Source: Isoetes taiwanensis | Lineage: Eukaryota; Streptophyta; Lycopodiopsida; Isoetales; Isoetaceae | Length of the DNA stretch: 64,000 nucleotides | NCBI GenBank assembly: GCA_021234155.1 | Contig: JAJEKV010000020.1 | Location: 12,205,367-12,269,366, forward strand | Direction: 5' to 3' | The notes under the pieces: model-generated | What the model saw: the letters and a program-made list of their open reading frames with translations, nothing else | The model's database searches: none | Told to the model about the DNA's origin: nothing | Made by a program: the position numbers and the translations under genes | Shown: in pieces, positions 20,965-31,860 of the stretch | Numbering within the stretch: position 1 is the stretch's first letter | How the letters are laid out: each line of letters starts with the position of its first letter

Positions 20965-23900
20965 TTCTCCCCACCTTGAAATGATGCCGTCCCGCAGCAT
21001 CGTGGGTCCCCCCACCTTGGGATCATCCTAACTCCGCAATCAACCGATACATGAGCAATCGCTATAGTCCCTACATTTTATTAAGATTACCTTTAAGGTA
21101 ATATTTTTATGACATTATCACAACATTATATTATGAAGCAACTTATCAATTCATAACATCACTAAACAAGTTACTCCATAATTCACTTAACATGACAATT
21201 AAGTTTATCAAAATTTTTTAAAATTAACGTCCGAGGTACTCTTCATTCCTTGCAACACATTCCAACAAAATTTGTGTTGTAAGTCTTCGTAGCTCTTCGA
21301 CCTCCTTGCCCCTCCTGAAAGCTCTATTGGCTCGGCAGTGTGACACTAATTAATTAGTACCATTTAATTATTAATAAAATTTTGGTTATATGGTGACCAC
21401 CCACCTATCTACATGGATGCATGGCTAATCTCCCGTAGGAAGAGGGTGAATCTTCCATTATGGCGCGGAGACGGCCTTCTATATGCCTATATGCGGCCAT
21501 GCCTACACCCTAGTTGCCCAACGTGGAGAATAGGTCCTTCAGGTATATGGGGCGGAAGGCCCTGATTCCTCCTATCAAAGCATATATGGGGCTAGAGGTG
21601 CTTTTCCTATCAGTGCATTCCTCAATGACCTCCTTTCTCGAGGTCGCGTCTACTCATGGAGAGGCAGTAGACTTTCTAACCTACCTTCCACTTTAAGCGG
21701 AAACGCTTGGCCATGCCTACATTGACATTACACCACATCTAGAGATCACCGTAGTGGTCCCATCATCGGTAACAACAACGCATGCCACCCATACTAAGCA
21801 TAGGTTGCATGCGAGATTAATCTTTAACTACACAAGAATTAACCTACACAAATCGACATGCAGTAGATTTCTTAGCCGGAGATGACCTTGCCGCCCCATT
21901 GCTCCATAAACCGTGGATACCGCTTTTACTAAATCTTCTTAAGTATCCACGCCTTCCACCGGTAAGTGTTTCCCACTTGACCAAATACCGGAGGAATTCT
22001 GATCTCCCTCGCTTTCTTGAAAGCTTTATCAAGAATCATTCCTCGAACTATTTCAATTTGCTTCCTCCGCCATTTTAACGTTGAGAATCCAAGACTTCGC
22101 CCGATTTGGAGTATGCTTCTTCAACAAACTTCACGCGGAAGACCTTATGAATCTTTAGGTGTGCCGGCAAGTCTAGCTTGTAGGATTGATTACCTACTCT
22201 CTTTGACTATTCCGAAGGTCCAGCCCACCTTGGAGCAAGCTTCTTGCAATTCATCCCGAAGCCACCGCTTCACCTTGATCTTGAGGCCAAACATCATCTC
22301 CAACTTTGAACTCTCTATCGCTCGATGCTTGCCTACGATGCTCTTCGACGACTTCTTGTGCTAGCGAGATAGCCTTAACCTTCTTCCACAAGTCAGCCGC
22401 GACATCGCCAACATCTCACTGAAACTTCCACTTTTGACACGGGTTGTGCCAAGTGTCCGGAGTTAAGCACCGATAGCCGTGAATTGATCATAAACGGCAA
22501 CATTTGGGATGATTCCTGCTTGGTGCTATTGTATGCAAACTCCACCAAGTGAATAAATTCTTCCCACATGCTTTGCTTATTCTAGACATAGTTTCGTAGC
22601 ATGTCTTCTAAAATCCTATTGGTCCGGCTTCCACCGCCATCATTCCTCGAGGATGATATGTTTGTGCTCATGGATAGCTTCGCCCGATTGTCGCCAAAGA
22701 GGTCTTGCCAAAAGGCGCCATGAACTTCGATCCCCGGCTCTGAGATAATCTCCCCTTGGCATGCCATGAAGCCCCAAGATCTCTTTGGTGAAGAGCTTTG
22801 TCGTGATCCATAGTCGATCGTGGTTCTCGCAAGGCACAAAATGTGCCATTTTCGACAACTTGCTCCACCACTACCATCAAGGCATCCTTCCCTCTTTGTC
22901 GTTTTGGGAGTCCCGTGATGAAATCCATGCTGATTACCTCCCACTTAGCATTTGGCACCGCTTAATGGCTCCAATGCCCCCGAATGAAGGCCGCTCCGCC
23001 TTTGTCTCACGACATAGTGGCATTCCTTGATGTAGCGAGCCACCGCTTCTTCATTCGGCCAATAATAGCTGGTGCGTGACTTTGAAATATGTTTTCATGA
23101 ATCCCGCATGGCCGGCTATTGGGGGTCTGCAGCGGTCGTGGAGGATCAATTTTTACACCGATGATTCTGCACGCACAACTTTTGTTCTTATGGTATAACA
23201 GGTTGCCTTCCTTCTTAAAATGTTTAAAGGCTTCCCCGCCTCCTTATCCGCTCTAGCCTCCCTAGAGAGACTTTGCCCATACTTCCTTGAAATCCACATC
23301 CGCTGGCAAGGACTCTTCAATCTTCTTACCAAAGTCATTTGGAGATCGCCGAAATTGCATTGCAATGGACTCTAGTTGTGGGATGCCTTGAAAGCGCATC
23401 CGCTACCACATTGAGCTTCCCCGCTTGTAGACTATATCAAAGTCATACTCTTCAAGGAACTCCATCCACCTTCCTCCTCGCCAGTTGAGGTGTGGTTGCG
23501 TGAATACATATTGGAGGCTCGTGGTCCAGCCATCCAACTGGAACTTCCTTCCCAAAGATAGTGCCTCCAAATTCTAATGCCCGACAACCCCAGCAATTCC
23601 CCGATCGTAGCATGGGGTAGCGCTTTTGGCCGCTCATCTTCCCCGAATCATACGCTACCACACGCGGCTCTTTGCATAAGCACCGCTCTGTAGCTATCTT
23701 ACTTGTGTCCGCAAGCACTGAGCTTTCTTTCTTCGGGTCCAAGCAGGTTAAGATCAGCGCTTGTTAAAGCTTCCTTCAACAATTCAAACCCCGCTGGGCT
23801 TTCAGGTAATACTTCGTAATCTTTTACTTTCTCCGCCTCGCCAAGTCTGTTAATCCGGGCCGCTTATCTTGGCAAAGTTCTTCACTTAACTTCCCCGTAG

Positions 23901-26600
23901 TACCTCGCAGGGCTTCAGGAAACCGGGCTTCATGCACATTCTTCGCGCCGCCAGGCCGAATGATCGGCTTCAATCTTTGGGTAGATCGAGATGCCTTCGC
24001 TGAGATCACATGACCTAGATACTCCACCTTCTCGATTGGCGGCACTGGCACCGACAACTTGGCGCATAACTGGTGCCTCTTCAGCTCCAAAGACTCTTCT
24101 CAAGTGTGGTACGCGGCTCTTCATGGGATCTGCTATACACCGTAATGTCATCAAAGAAAACAATCACAAAGGTGTCTAAGAACTCCTTGAAGATGCCGTT
24201 CATGAGCCTCATGAACGCTATGGGCATTCGATAAGTCAAGGGCATTACCATGAACTCATAGTGCCCATACCGCTCAAGGCGGTCTTATGGATATCTTCTT
24301 CCTTTATCCGGGATCTGATGATAACCCGACCTTAAGTCGATTTTTTGGAGAAGATTTTTTGCTCCTTGTAGCTGATCCATCAAGTCATCCGATCCGGGAG
24401 CGATACTTGTTCTTAATGGTGTGCTTGTTCAACTGCTATAGTCTATGCACATCCTTAAACCGCCATCCTTCTTCTTAACTAAGAGAATGGGCGCCTCCAA
24501 ATGGCCAAAACACTCAGGTCTAATGAAACCTAGGTCAAGCAGCTCCCCGCGAATCGCTTTTTTAGCTCGACAACTCTGCGTTGTCATTCTATATGGAGCC
24601 TTGCTTGTTGGCTTTAATCCGGGTTCGAAAGTGCTATCTCGCAAGACTCTCGACTCCCTATAAGGAGGGAGCTGCTTGATCTCATCCGAGAGATCATGGA
24701 ACCGGCGGGATCAGCTTAAAGGCTACTTGCTTCGCAACTTGCCGAGCACCTTGTCTTTGCTTCCTTCCGATTCGCTCACTAATCTCAAGCTTGAAGATGT
24801 ATGCCACTTGCTCACTCTTGATGCACTTGAACAGCCGCTAGGAAGACATGCAATCGCATGATGGGAACAAATTTTCTTTACCCTGCGGATCTCGGCGATC
24901 TTGCCGCCGTGTTAGGAAGGTCACCTTCCGCCATAATCGATAATGGCCCTGCTGGCCAAAGATACTCCATACCTATGATCAAGTCATACTTGCCAATGCC
25001 CATTACCACGCCCCTATCCGGATATTAACCCCGCAAGTCGATGTCCGGTTAATTCTCTTGCCCGCCGCCCCAGCCTTTACCGCACCACTTGCTAAGACAA
25101 CGGGCCTTGGCTTTGACTTTAATGGTTTCAGCCTTCAACATTTGAACCATTCCGGGGATGCAAAGTTATGGCTATTTCCCGAGTCTATCAAGACTATGAA
25201 GGACTTGGTCTTGGCCTTCCCTACCGTGGAAATTACTTTATCTTGGCTCTTTCTTTTTGTATCTATTGCAAAGATATGACACTCATCCTGGAATGTAGTC
25301 GCGCCTTCCTCGCCGCCGCCGCTTTACGAGGCGCCCCAATCTCCCAACTCCTAGAGCTGCACTCATGACGTGAGGGGGCGCTTTGCTATCCTATGGCTCG
25401 GGTGGAAGCACTCCGGCAAAAGCCGCTTATGCACTCTTGCCTCTTTTCCTGGGCACGCACCGCAAAAAGGACCGCGCTTTAGAGTAGTTTGACCCCTCCC
25501 CTTGTCCTTGAAGGACACCCGCTTCTTCTCCCCTTTGTTTCCCCAGTTTTGCCACCATATGGGGCTCTTAGCCGGGCCTCGGATCTGCTGCCCCCGGGGC
25601 TATAGCTTCGTCAGCTTTGCCTTTATCCCGGAAATACCGCTGCTTCACGCTCGCTTATTCTGAGGTCCCGACCCTGCAAGCTTATAGCCTTGACTCGCCC
25701 GATGCATGTCCCTAGGGTTTATTGCCCCTCACAAGCTATGATCTCTCATTCAACCCTTCAATATAGCTTTAACCGCATGCTTCTTCTCCCAACTTTGGTA
25801 CATCTGACCTTAGCCCCTCATGAATTTCTCTCAGATGTTACGACTGATTTGTTGCCTTGCCGCGAACCTATAGAACTGCTTTGCATCATGCTGGACTTAT
25901 GTTCCTCGACGTATTGGCGCTAGTTGGGCTTTGAAAGGCAAACACCTGAACTTACAAGCATCCTCGCTTAAGCCATGTGCCTTTGCATAACCCTTCCACC
26001 AAATCCGGCCCCTTTCAAGTTGGCTGTTGCAACTCTACCTTTGTCTTTATCTTTCATGCCGCAAAGCATTGCCGCAGACTACCATTTCGGCCCAGCCATG
26101 CTCTCGCCTCCAATCCTCGACTGTTTCCCCGAACCGTTCCAATTTTCCGGCCTTCCATACATTTGCCCAAGCGTAATCTACCTTCTTCTCGTAGTCGAGG
26201 CCCCCTGGTGTCTCTTTTATCGCCCATCAGGTGTTCCTCTCGCGCTTCCCTCTTCGTGTTCTTTTGCCTTCCATGCTCGGGTCTGGTACGCTCTTCCTCT
26301 CCTCGAGTCCGGAAGTCCAAATCAAACTGAGCCTAAGATTGGGACTGGAGGATCTCCTTCTCTTGCTCCTCTTCTTGTCCCTTCCGCTTCTCCGGAAGCT
26401 GATGCTTGCGTAACCGAAGCTGCCCACCAACCCCACTCTTCGCTTGGGCATGTGCTAGAGGCCTTTATCCTGCCAAGGTCCGGCCCCCTCATCTGGGATA
26501 TCTTCTCCTCCGGGGTCATGGGTTCCATATCTTCAAATAGGTTCCTTCCTGGGGTGGTCTCAAGTGTGGTCCGCACATTCTTCCCCTAAGTTCTCGTAGC
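20965..26600 (-). mobile_element. Ty3/gypsy chromovirus A, broken
   Basis: Old LTR retrotransposon of the chromovirus branch, minus strand, in the order gag, protease, RT, RNase H, integrase, chromodomain. Gag zone about 26560-25400: Arg/Glu-rich, with a CX2C..H..C-type knuckle near 25450. Protease zone about 25320-25000. RT about 24700-23950, recognisable by ILLVKKKDGGLRMCIDY, the FFDDI catalytic box and KVEYLGHVIS. RNase H about 23900-23450. Integrase about 23370-22400, including WEVISMDFITGLPK. Chromodomain near 22030-21850 (EFLRYLVKWE). The 5' LTR is not found. The element is broken by many changes in every domain, so the insertion is old. Confidence 0.85.
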
Positions 26601-26860
26601 TTGTCGCTCCCTAGGCGTTTAGGCTTCTAAATTTCGCATACTGACCAATTCAATATGGCTATATGGTTAGTTTCTATTTGTTCTCTTGCATTGTTTATGT
26701 TTGTTGGTATAATTGTGGGGCAATTACATCAACAAAACATTTAAATGTAAAACAGAATTGTATTTATATATTTATATAATATTTTAGTACAAAAGTCTCT
26801 CGGATCAAGAGTCTAACTAGTCTTGAAATCGCCAAAGAAGACGGGTTGTCTTCAAGAGAA
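26601..26860. other. AT-rich junction
   Basis: A short AT-rich stretch between the gag end of chromovirus A and the GC-rich remnants that follow. No LTR similar to 20140-20964 is visible here. Confidence 0.35.
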
Positions 26861-28410
26861 CTTAACTTGGGTCGCCCCTACCGAGTGACCCAAGTTCCCG
26901 ATGATGCTTGCGACGCCGAGCCTCCCCGTAAGGCTCTCTCACCAAGTCTTCTACCCCGCTGGGTCGGATGTAAGGGCCGCAAACACCGCCAATCTCACCG
27001 GCGACGATTGGGGTATGGCTAAAGTCTAAGAGGTCGAGTGCCATTGCTCTCTTTGACCAGACAAAGATAGTCGACATTTGTTGCTATTCGGGCATGCCGC
27101 CGTAAGCCCGGGAGTGCAATCAAGATGAACACTCCTTCTTCAATGGACGGGATGAATCAGTGTATTACCGCTTACTCCCATCCAAAGCAAAGCAAGTAGT
27201 ACTGGCGATAATTTGTCGTTGTGTGTCCAAGCTTCTCCTCGCTTGTTTGGCCTCTCCACTGCGGGTAGCCCGGGCTGCGTCGACCTTTAATTTCGATTTC
27301 ACCCCTTTAGTCTTTAATTGTGCGGTCGAGCCTCCCCGAGGTCGATTCCTCCTCTGCCCGGGTGGTGTCGAAGGACTTCAAAGATTAGGATGCTCGCGGG
27401 TCTTCCCACCATCCCCACCGTCTTGGAGGGCGGGAACTCCTCCTCTCCGCTGGGCGCCTCCCGGCCCGCCCATCATTTGCCCGGAGCGCCGGCCAGAGGG
27501 CCTGGATATCGGAGGTTGCTTCCCCTCGTAGGTGTCGGCCTCCCCTTACTTGAAGCGGGGAAGTCCGAGGCTCCCCCTGGACGGTGAAGTCGTCCATGTC
27601 GGGTTCCACAGCGGTGGCGGGAGCGATTCGTCCAACCCGAGCTCCCTCCCTCGCATTCGAAGGTTCTGGATGTCACCGAGGAGTAGATACTCCTCTCCGC
27701 TGATGATGATAGGGGCTAGGCTTGTGATGCCTAGTCCTCCGGTGGGGAGCAACTCGATGCCTCGCCGCCCGAAGTTGATTAGCTCTGCTGCCTTGGGCGC
27801 CGCTCTTCGTCCCGAGTGAGCCTGTATTCCGTCGTCCAGGCCCCTCTTCTCCTTCTCTTGCTTCTTGTTCTCGTTGATATCGTAGAAGTATTTGCTCCTC
27901 CTCTTGCCTTTGCTATGGGGTCTACCTCCATCTGAGGAATAGAGGTTGCCCCCATCGGTTTGATTGGGATAAGAAGATGGCTAGAACTGGTGTAAGAGAA
28001 GTACTTGGTCCGCTGGTATGCCGTGACCATGTAGTCGAGCAGCCCTCCTTGTTGGTTAAGTACTTGGCATGTTGGGGACATCGCCCAAGGTCGCTTGAAG
28101 GGATGGGCGGGGAACCAAGTATCCTATGCAAGGGGGACTTGAACAAGGAGGGTCCTACCCTAGCTTGAAATTCTCGCTAGCACCTGGCTTATATGTCGGG
28201 TTGCATTTATGAGCTTGATGTCAATTTCTTTCCCAAAGACTTGAAGATGTCGTTGACATCCGCCTAAGAAGATAGTAACCGGTGTGTACCATCGCCTCGA
28301 AGTCAGTGAGTGGCCATTGATCTAGCAAAGAAGGAGTATCGACGGATCTGTGTTTTAAGGAGCTGGAAGATCGCCTAAGCAAAGGAGAGCAATTTTTAGT
28401 GGTGCTAAAT
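26861..28410 (-). mobile_element. Unclassified GC-rich coding remnant
   Basis: Minus-strand, protein-like sequence in several frames. Examples are GLLDYMVTAYQRTKYFSYTS (about 28047-27988), ELLPTGGLGITSLAPIIISG (about 27755-27696) followed by EEYLLLGDIQNLRMR, a Glu/Lys-rich helix near 27860, and a C-terminus AMALDLLDFSHTPIVAGEIG (about 27045-26986) ending at 26862. GC content is far above the flanks on both sides. I do not recognise the family; a capsid or gag-like product is possible but unsupported. It is broken by several changes. Confidence 0.4.
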
Positions 28411-28997
28411 GAGAAATGGGGGACTTATTTATAGAATTGGGGAAAACCCTAATTTTGGATGACCTAGATTTTATTGAGATTAGGCAATCCGATCTATTAA
28501 GGTGCAATTGCAAGTTTGAAGACTATTTCTAGGGTTTGAGCATGCTAAGAACAACTACTGAACCTATTGTACAATTTGGAGATCATTTAGTGAAGAAGAC
28601 GAGGTCTCACACGCTGGCGCCTGCAACCGATTTTGAGAATCTCATTTTTCTGTCCTCGGGCGCCGACGGTGAGACATGGGTCCTAATTGGGCTAGGCTTA
28701 CTCAATTTAAGTGATCTAAGGCTGTAATTCCACTAAACTCATCGAGTTAGGCAGAATTGATCCCTTTATTTGGTCGATTTGGAGTTGTTTTGGGCATTTT
28801 TGCATGGTTCATCGCTTGCTATTGAGATTTTGAGAATCTCAAAATGCCCCGGCGCTGACGGTGAGACATCGCCTCAATTTTGCTCAAAAGCTCCAATTTG
28901 ACTAAAACAAAAGCTAGAATTCTATAACTTAACTTAATTGAGCTAGATCTTATATGTTATTTACTTCCAAAATTTTTTATATTAACAAAATTTTCAG
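28411..28997. other. AT-rich spacer with a duplicated motif
   Basis: Two copies of a motif combining TTTTGAGAATCTCA with GACGGTGAGACAT lie at about 28631-28676 and 28828-28870. The second includes the palindrome GATTTTGAGAATCTCAAAAT. No gene seen. Confidence 0.5.
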
Positions 28998-29300
28998 TTA
29001 TTTACAAAATCTCAACATGCTTCCCTTGATGTGCCTCGGGGCAAGATACATATCCCGCCTCATGAGGGTAACCTCTTTCGCGTGCACCAGGCGTTGAATC
29101 TTCAAAATGCTGCACTATTTTTGCCTCCCTGCCTCCCAGAGGGCACAAAGAATATTTCGTCTATTACTGCATGTCCGTGTTGTATTCTTGCATGACTTCA
29201 CGAACCTGCTGGAACGGCGCCCGGGATCAAGAGTCCCAGAAACCTTTCCGAAGTGGGCGGATCTCCTTGAGGGCTCGTCTTCTAGCTTCTTCTTGCTCGG
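28998..29300 (-). pseudogene. Histone H3-fold pseudogene (CENH3-like)
   Basis: The four H3 helices appear in order on the minus strand. The alphaN region is RRRALKEIRPLRKG (about 29285-29244). Alpha1 is RAPFQQVREVMQEYNTDMQ (about 29220-29164). Alpha2, damaged, is KYSLCPLGGREAKIVQHFED (about 29155-29095). Alpha3, in a shifted frame, is VHAKEVTLMRRDMYLA (about 29085-29038), followed by PRHIKG and a stop at 29000-28998. They match the H3 pattern ALREIR, PF..LVREI, ALQEA.EAYLV..FED, HAKRVT.M..D..LAR.I.G. ALKEIR and VTLMR.D resemble the centromeric variant CENH3 more than canonical H3 (VTIMPKDIQLARR), which I infer from remembered plant sequences. There are in-frame stops after FWDS and after DMQ and a frameshift before alpha3, so it is dead. 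The helices are uninterrupted by introns although plant CENH3 genes are usually split, suggesting a retrocopy or capture. Confidence 0.75.
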
Positions 29301-29810
29301 GCTTCTTACCCTGGGTGCTCTGGGAGGCTTGGGCCCGTGGGTGGCGGGCTTCTGCAGATTCTCGCTTTGGGGGTACTCCGGAAGTAGGCATTGTATGCCT
29401 CCCACTTCTCCATATAGGAGTTGTGCTCCCTAATTCTCTTTCTCGATAGACCTTCTGAGGTCTATCACATACGCCCCCTGGGGGTCGCTGGGCTTTAACC
29501 CTATCCCACGTCGGAAAGGTGGGGCTTCGCCAACCGTCCCCTCCCTCCCCGTTCTTGGGCTACCCGGCCGTGGGCCTCTTCCTCGGACAGGGGGTTTTGA
29601 AGAGCTTGCCCCTCTGCCGCAAGACGTAGTCCTCATCCGAAAGTCGTTTGTGTGGTGGGGGTCTCCTCTCCGGATGGCTCTGATGACGGGACCCACCGCC
29701 GCCCCCCAACCTTTACCACTTTCCTTTGCCCCGCCTTTGATGGCTTTGGCCTTCCTCTTCTTGGACCCGGGCGGGTTGGGTTGGGTCGCCTCGGACTCTT
29801 TCACACTCAC
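29301..29810 (-). CDS. Basic Pro/Arg/Ser-rich frame upstream of the H3 fold
   Basis: Minus-strand open stretch. It has a Lys-rich start (GSKKRKAKAIKGGAKESGKG), an Arg/Gly/Pro-rich middle (SSKPPVRGRGPRPGSPRTGR) and a helix-like segment (REHNSYMEKWEAYNAYFRST, about 29437-29378). It runs towards the H3-fold pseudogene. It could be a long basic N-terminal tail of the histone-like protein or part of a capturing element. No family recognised; low-complexity GC-rich sequence makes the coding claim weak. Confidence 0.3.
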
Positions 29811-29879
29811 CCCCTAGGTTTTGGTCCACTCGTTGAAAACATCGGCTTTTGGTAGGTCTACATGTCCCGCTTTCAAAGA

Positions 29880-30382
29880 ATCCTACATGGATTTGTGGAG
29901 GTATGGTTTTGTTCGATAATGGTGTTCTTTTTCAAAGGGACTAAAACATCCAATTGTTGTTTTGTAGTTTCTTCTATTGTGACATGTCATTTTATAATAC
30001 AATCCAATCAGAGGAAATAATACTTGAATTTCTACATGTCTAATAATTCTATTGTCATATGTCTTTATAGATGTAGGAAAGAATATTTGATTCTCTACAT
30101 GTCCTATACTTCCATTCACATGTCTTTTATAGTAGTAGGACGAGTACTTTTATTTTGCTAAGGCATTGTAGGAAAGAATACATGAATTACTTACATGTGT
30201 AATACTTCTATTGTCATGTCTTTATAGAAGCAGGAAAGAATACTTGATTCTCTACATGTCGATGCTTCCATGTCACATGTCTTTATAGTAGTAGGACAAG
30301 AGTACTTTATTTGCTAAGGCATTGTAGGAAAGAATCGTGAAACGACATGTGTAATATTTCTATTGTCACATGTCTTTATAGA
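29880..30382. repeat. Tandem array 1, about 156-bp period
   Basis: Repeated unit with ATGTCTTTATAGTAGTAGGAC, TACTTGATTCTCTACATGTC and GGCATTGTAGGAAAGAAT, period about 156 bp, about three units. The same unit resumes at 31016-31160 after an inserted LINE tail. Confidence 0.7.
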
Positions 30383-31015
30383 TAAGATAAGATAAGATAA
30401 TCATTTTAACGTCCGGAAGCCCACCGCTTATGGGACCAAAAATAAAGGAGGGCCTAAGCCAATCTAAACAAAGGCAAAGCCCATAACAAAGCAAAAGCAA
30501 AACCGGGACTAAGCCCGCCACAACATATAGAAAAAGAAGGCGGAGAAGAGCCTAAAGAAGGGAGCTAGCAATATCCCAACCACGGGTTTGAGGCCACCGG
30601 GCTAAGGATAATTGCCGCCCCCTCTATACACCCCATTTCTTTCGGATCCGCCCCTCTCGAACTTTACACAACTCTCGCTACCAGGTTATTTGACCGGGGA
30701 GAGGTTTTCTGCCGGCAAGACAGAGAAGTTGGTCCCCCTCGTGACTCCCATCTTTAGCACATGTAACCTAGCATGATGTTGCAACCTGCATGCGGGAAGG
30801 TGGCGTGGCCGATCCGCCCTCGTGCCCACCCTCCGGCCAAAATCGCCTCGACCCGGGATGTGCATTGTGTCTCCAAAAATCTGTCTTCTTTGCATCCGTA
30901 TCCGAAAGCACAAACGAGCCTCGGAAGGCCAACTAGACGTAAGTCAAGTGGCCGGCCCTGCTTTTACCGATCCGAGTCCATAGGTCAGTGGTACACTCAA
31001 GTCCCGATCAGGTCA
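30383..31015 (-). mobile_element. 5'-truncated LINE inserted in tandem array 1
   Basis: The left edge is (GATAA)n on the plus strand, the complement of a (TTATC)n tail, as expected for the 3' end of a minus-strand plant LINE. The body is GC-rich and unrelated to the array. The array unit (TTTATAGA, then AGTAGGAAAGAATACTTGATTC) is split by it. The right edge near GGTCAGATAGAAGTAGG shares GATA with the tail, so the exact target duplication is ambiguous. Only 3' UTR-like and short coding-like sequence remains. Confidence 0.6.
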
Positions 31016-31170
31016 GATAGAAGTAGGAAAGAATACTTGATTCTCTACATGTCCTATCCTTCCATATCACGGGTCTTTATAGTGGTAGGACAGAGTACTT
31101 GATTTGCTACATGTGCACGATTTTGTCGCGACGCGCGATCACATGTCCTTATACTAGTATTCCATGTAAG
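31016..31170. repeat. Tandem array 1, right part
   Basis: Continuation of the 156-bp array after the LINE insertion, with the same TACTTGATTCTCTACATGTC and TAGTGGTAGGACAGAGTAC blocks. Confidence 0.65.
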
Positions 31171-31189
31171 ACAAGTTCAACTACTTCAA

Positions 31190-31715
31190 TTACTTAACAC
31201 CTATTTTTGCATAACAAAACCATCAAGAATTTGATTTGTATTCCTTGAGGGAGTGCAGATCACTGCAACAAATCCCTAAGCATTAATGTCATAGGACCAT
31301 CACTTAAAATCCTAACAATATCCTAACATTTTGGATATTGTTAGAGAAAGACCATTAAACCACGTTTCTACATTTTTGCATAACAAACCATTAAGAATTG
31401 TGAGATGTATTTTTTATGGAGGATAGGACCATTGCAACAAATCCCCAAGCATTAAAATGGCAAGACCATGCAACATCCTAACATTATTCCCCATTTTGGA
31501 TATCGTTAGTGGAACACCATTAAACCGTTCCTACATCTTGGTATAATTTAAACCATTAAGAATTTGAGATGTAATTGTTTATGGGGAATAGGACCATTGC
31601 AACAAATCCCCAAGCATTATAAAATGGCAAGACTATGCAATATCCTAACATTATCCCCCCATTTTGGATATCATTAGTGGAACACCATTAAACCATGCCT
31701 ACATCTAGTTGGTAC
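31190..31715. repeat. Tandem array 2, three units of about 167 bp
   Basis: The word GCAACAAATCCC recurs at 31265, 31434 and 31599 (periods 169 and 165). Each unit also carries CATTAAACCA, ATCCTAACATTAT and ATTTTGGATAT. The period equals a nucleosome repeat length, common for plant satellites. Confidence 0.75.
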
Positions 31716-31860
31716 TAAGGTTATTATAGACAATCCAATAGTTATCCACATCATCCAATGGTTTTAATTGTATCTAATTTATCTTATCCAATGGTTCTTT
31801 CTAAGAATGCAATGGTTCTTTTGAAAAACAAGATAACTTATTGCACTTAGATGATTTGCA
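31716..31860. other. Short AT-rich linker
   Basis: Contains small repeats of CCAATGGTT and AATGGTTCTTT. No gene. Confidence 0.4.

Noticed and set aside
26054-26576. Independent Arg/Glu-rich gene
   Set aside because: It lies in the expected gag position of chromovirus A and is charged low-complexity sequence.
28998-29020. Ty1/copia polypurine tract plus LTR start (AAGGGAAGCA then TGTTGAGATTTT on the minus strand)
   Set aside because: The same bases read as the C-terminus of the H3-like frame, and no LTR-like repeat follows.
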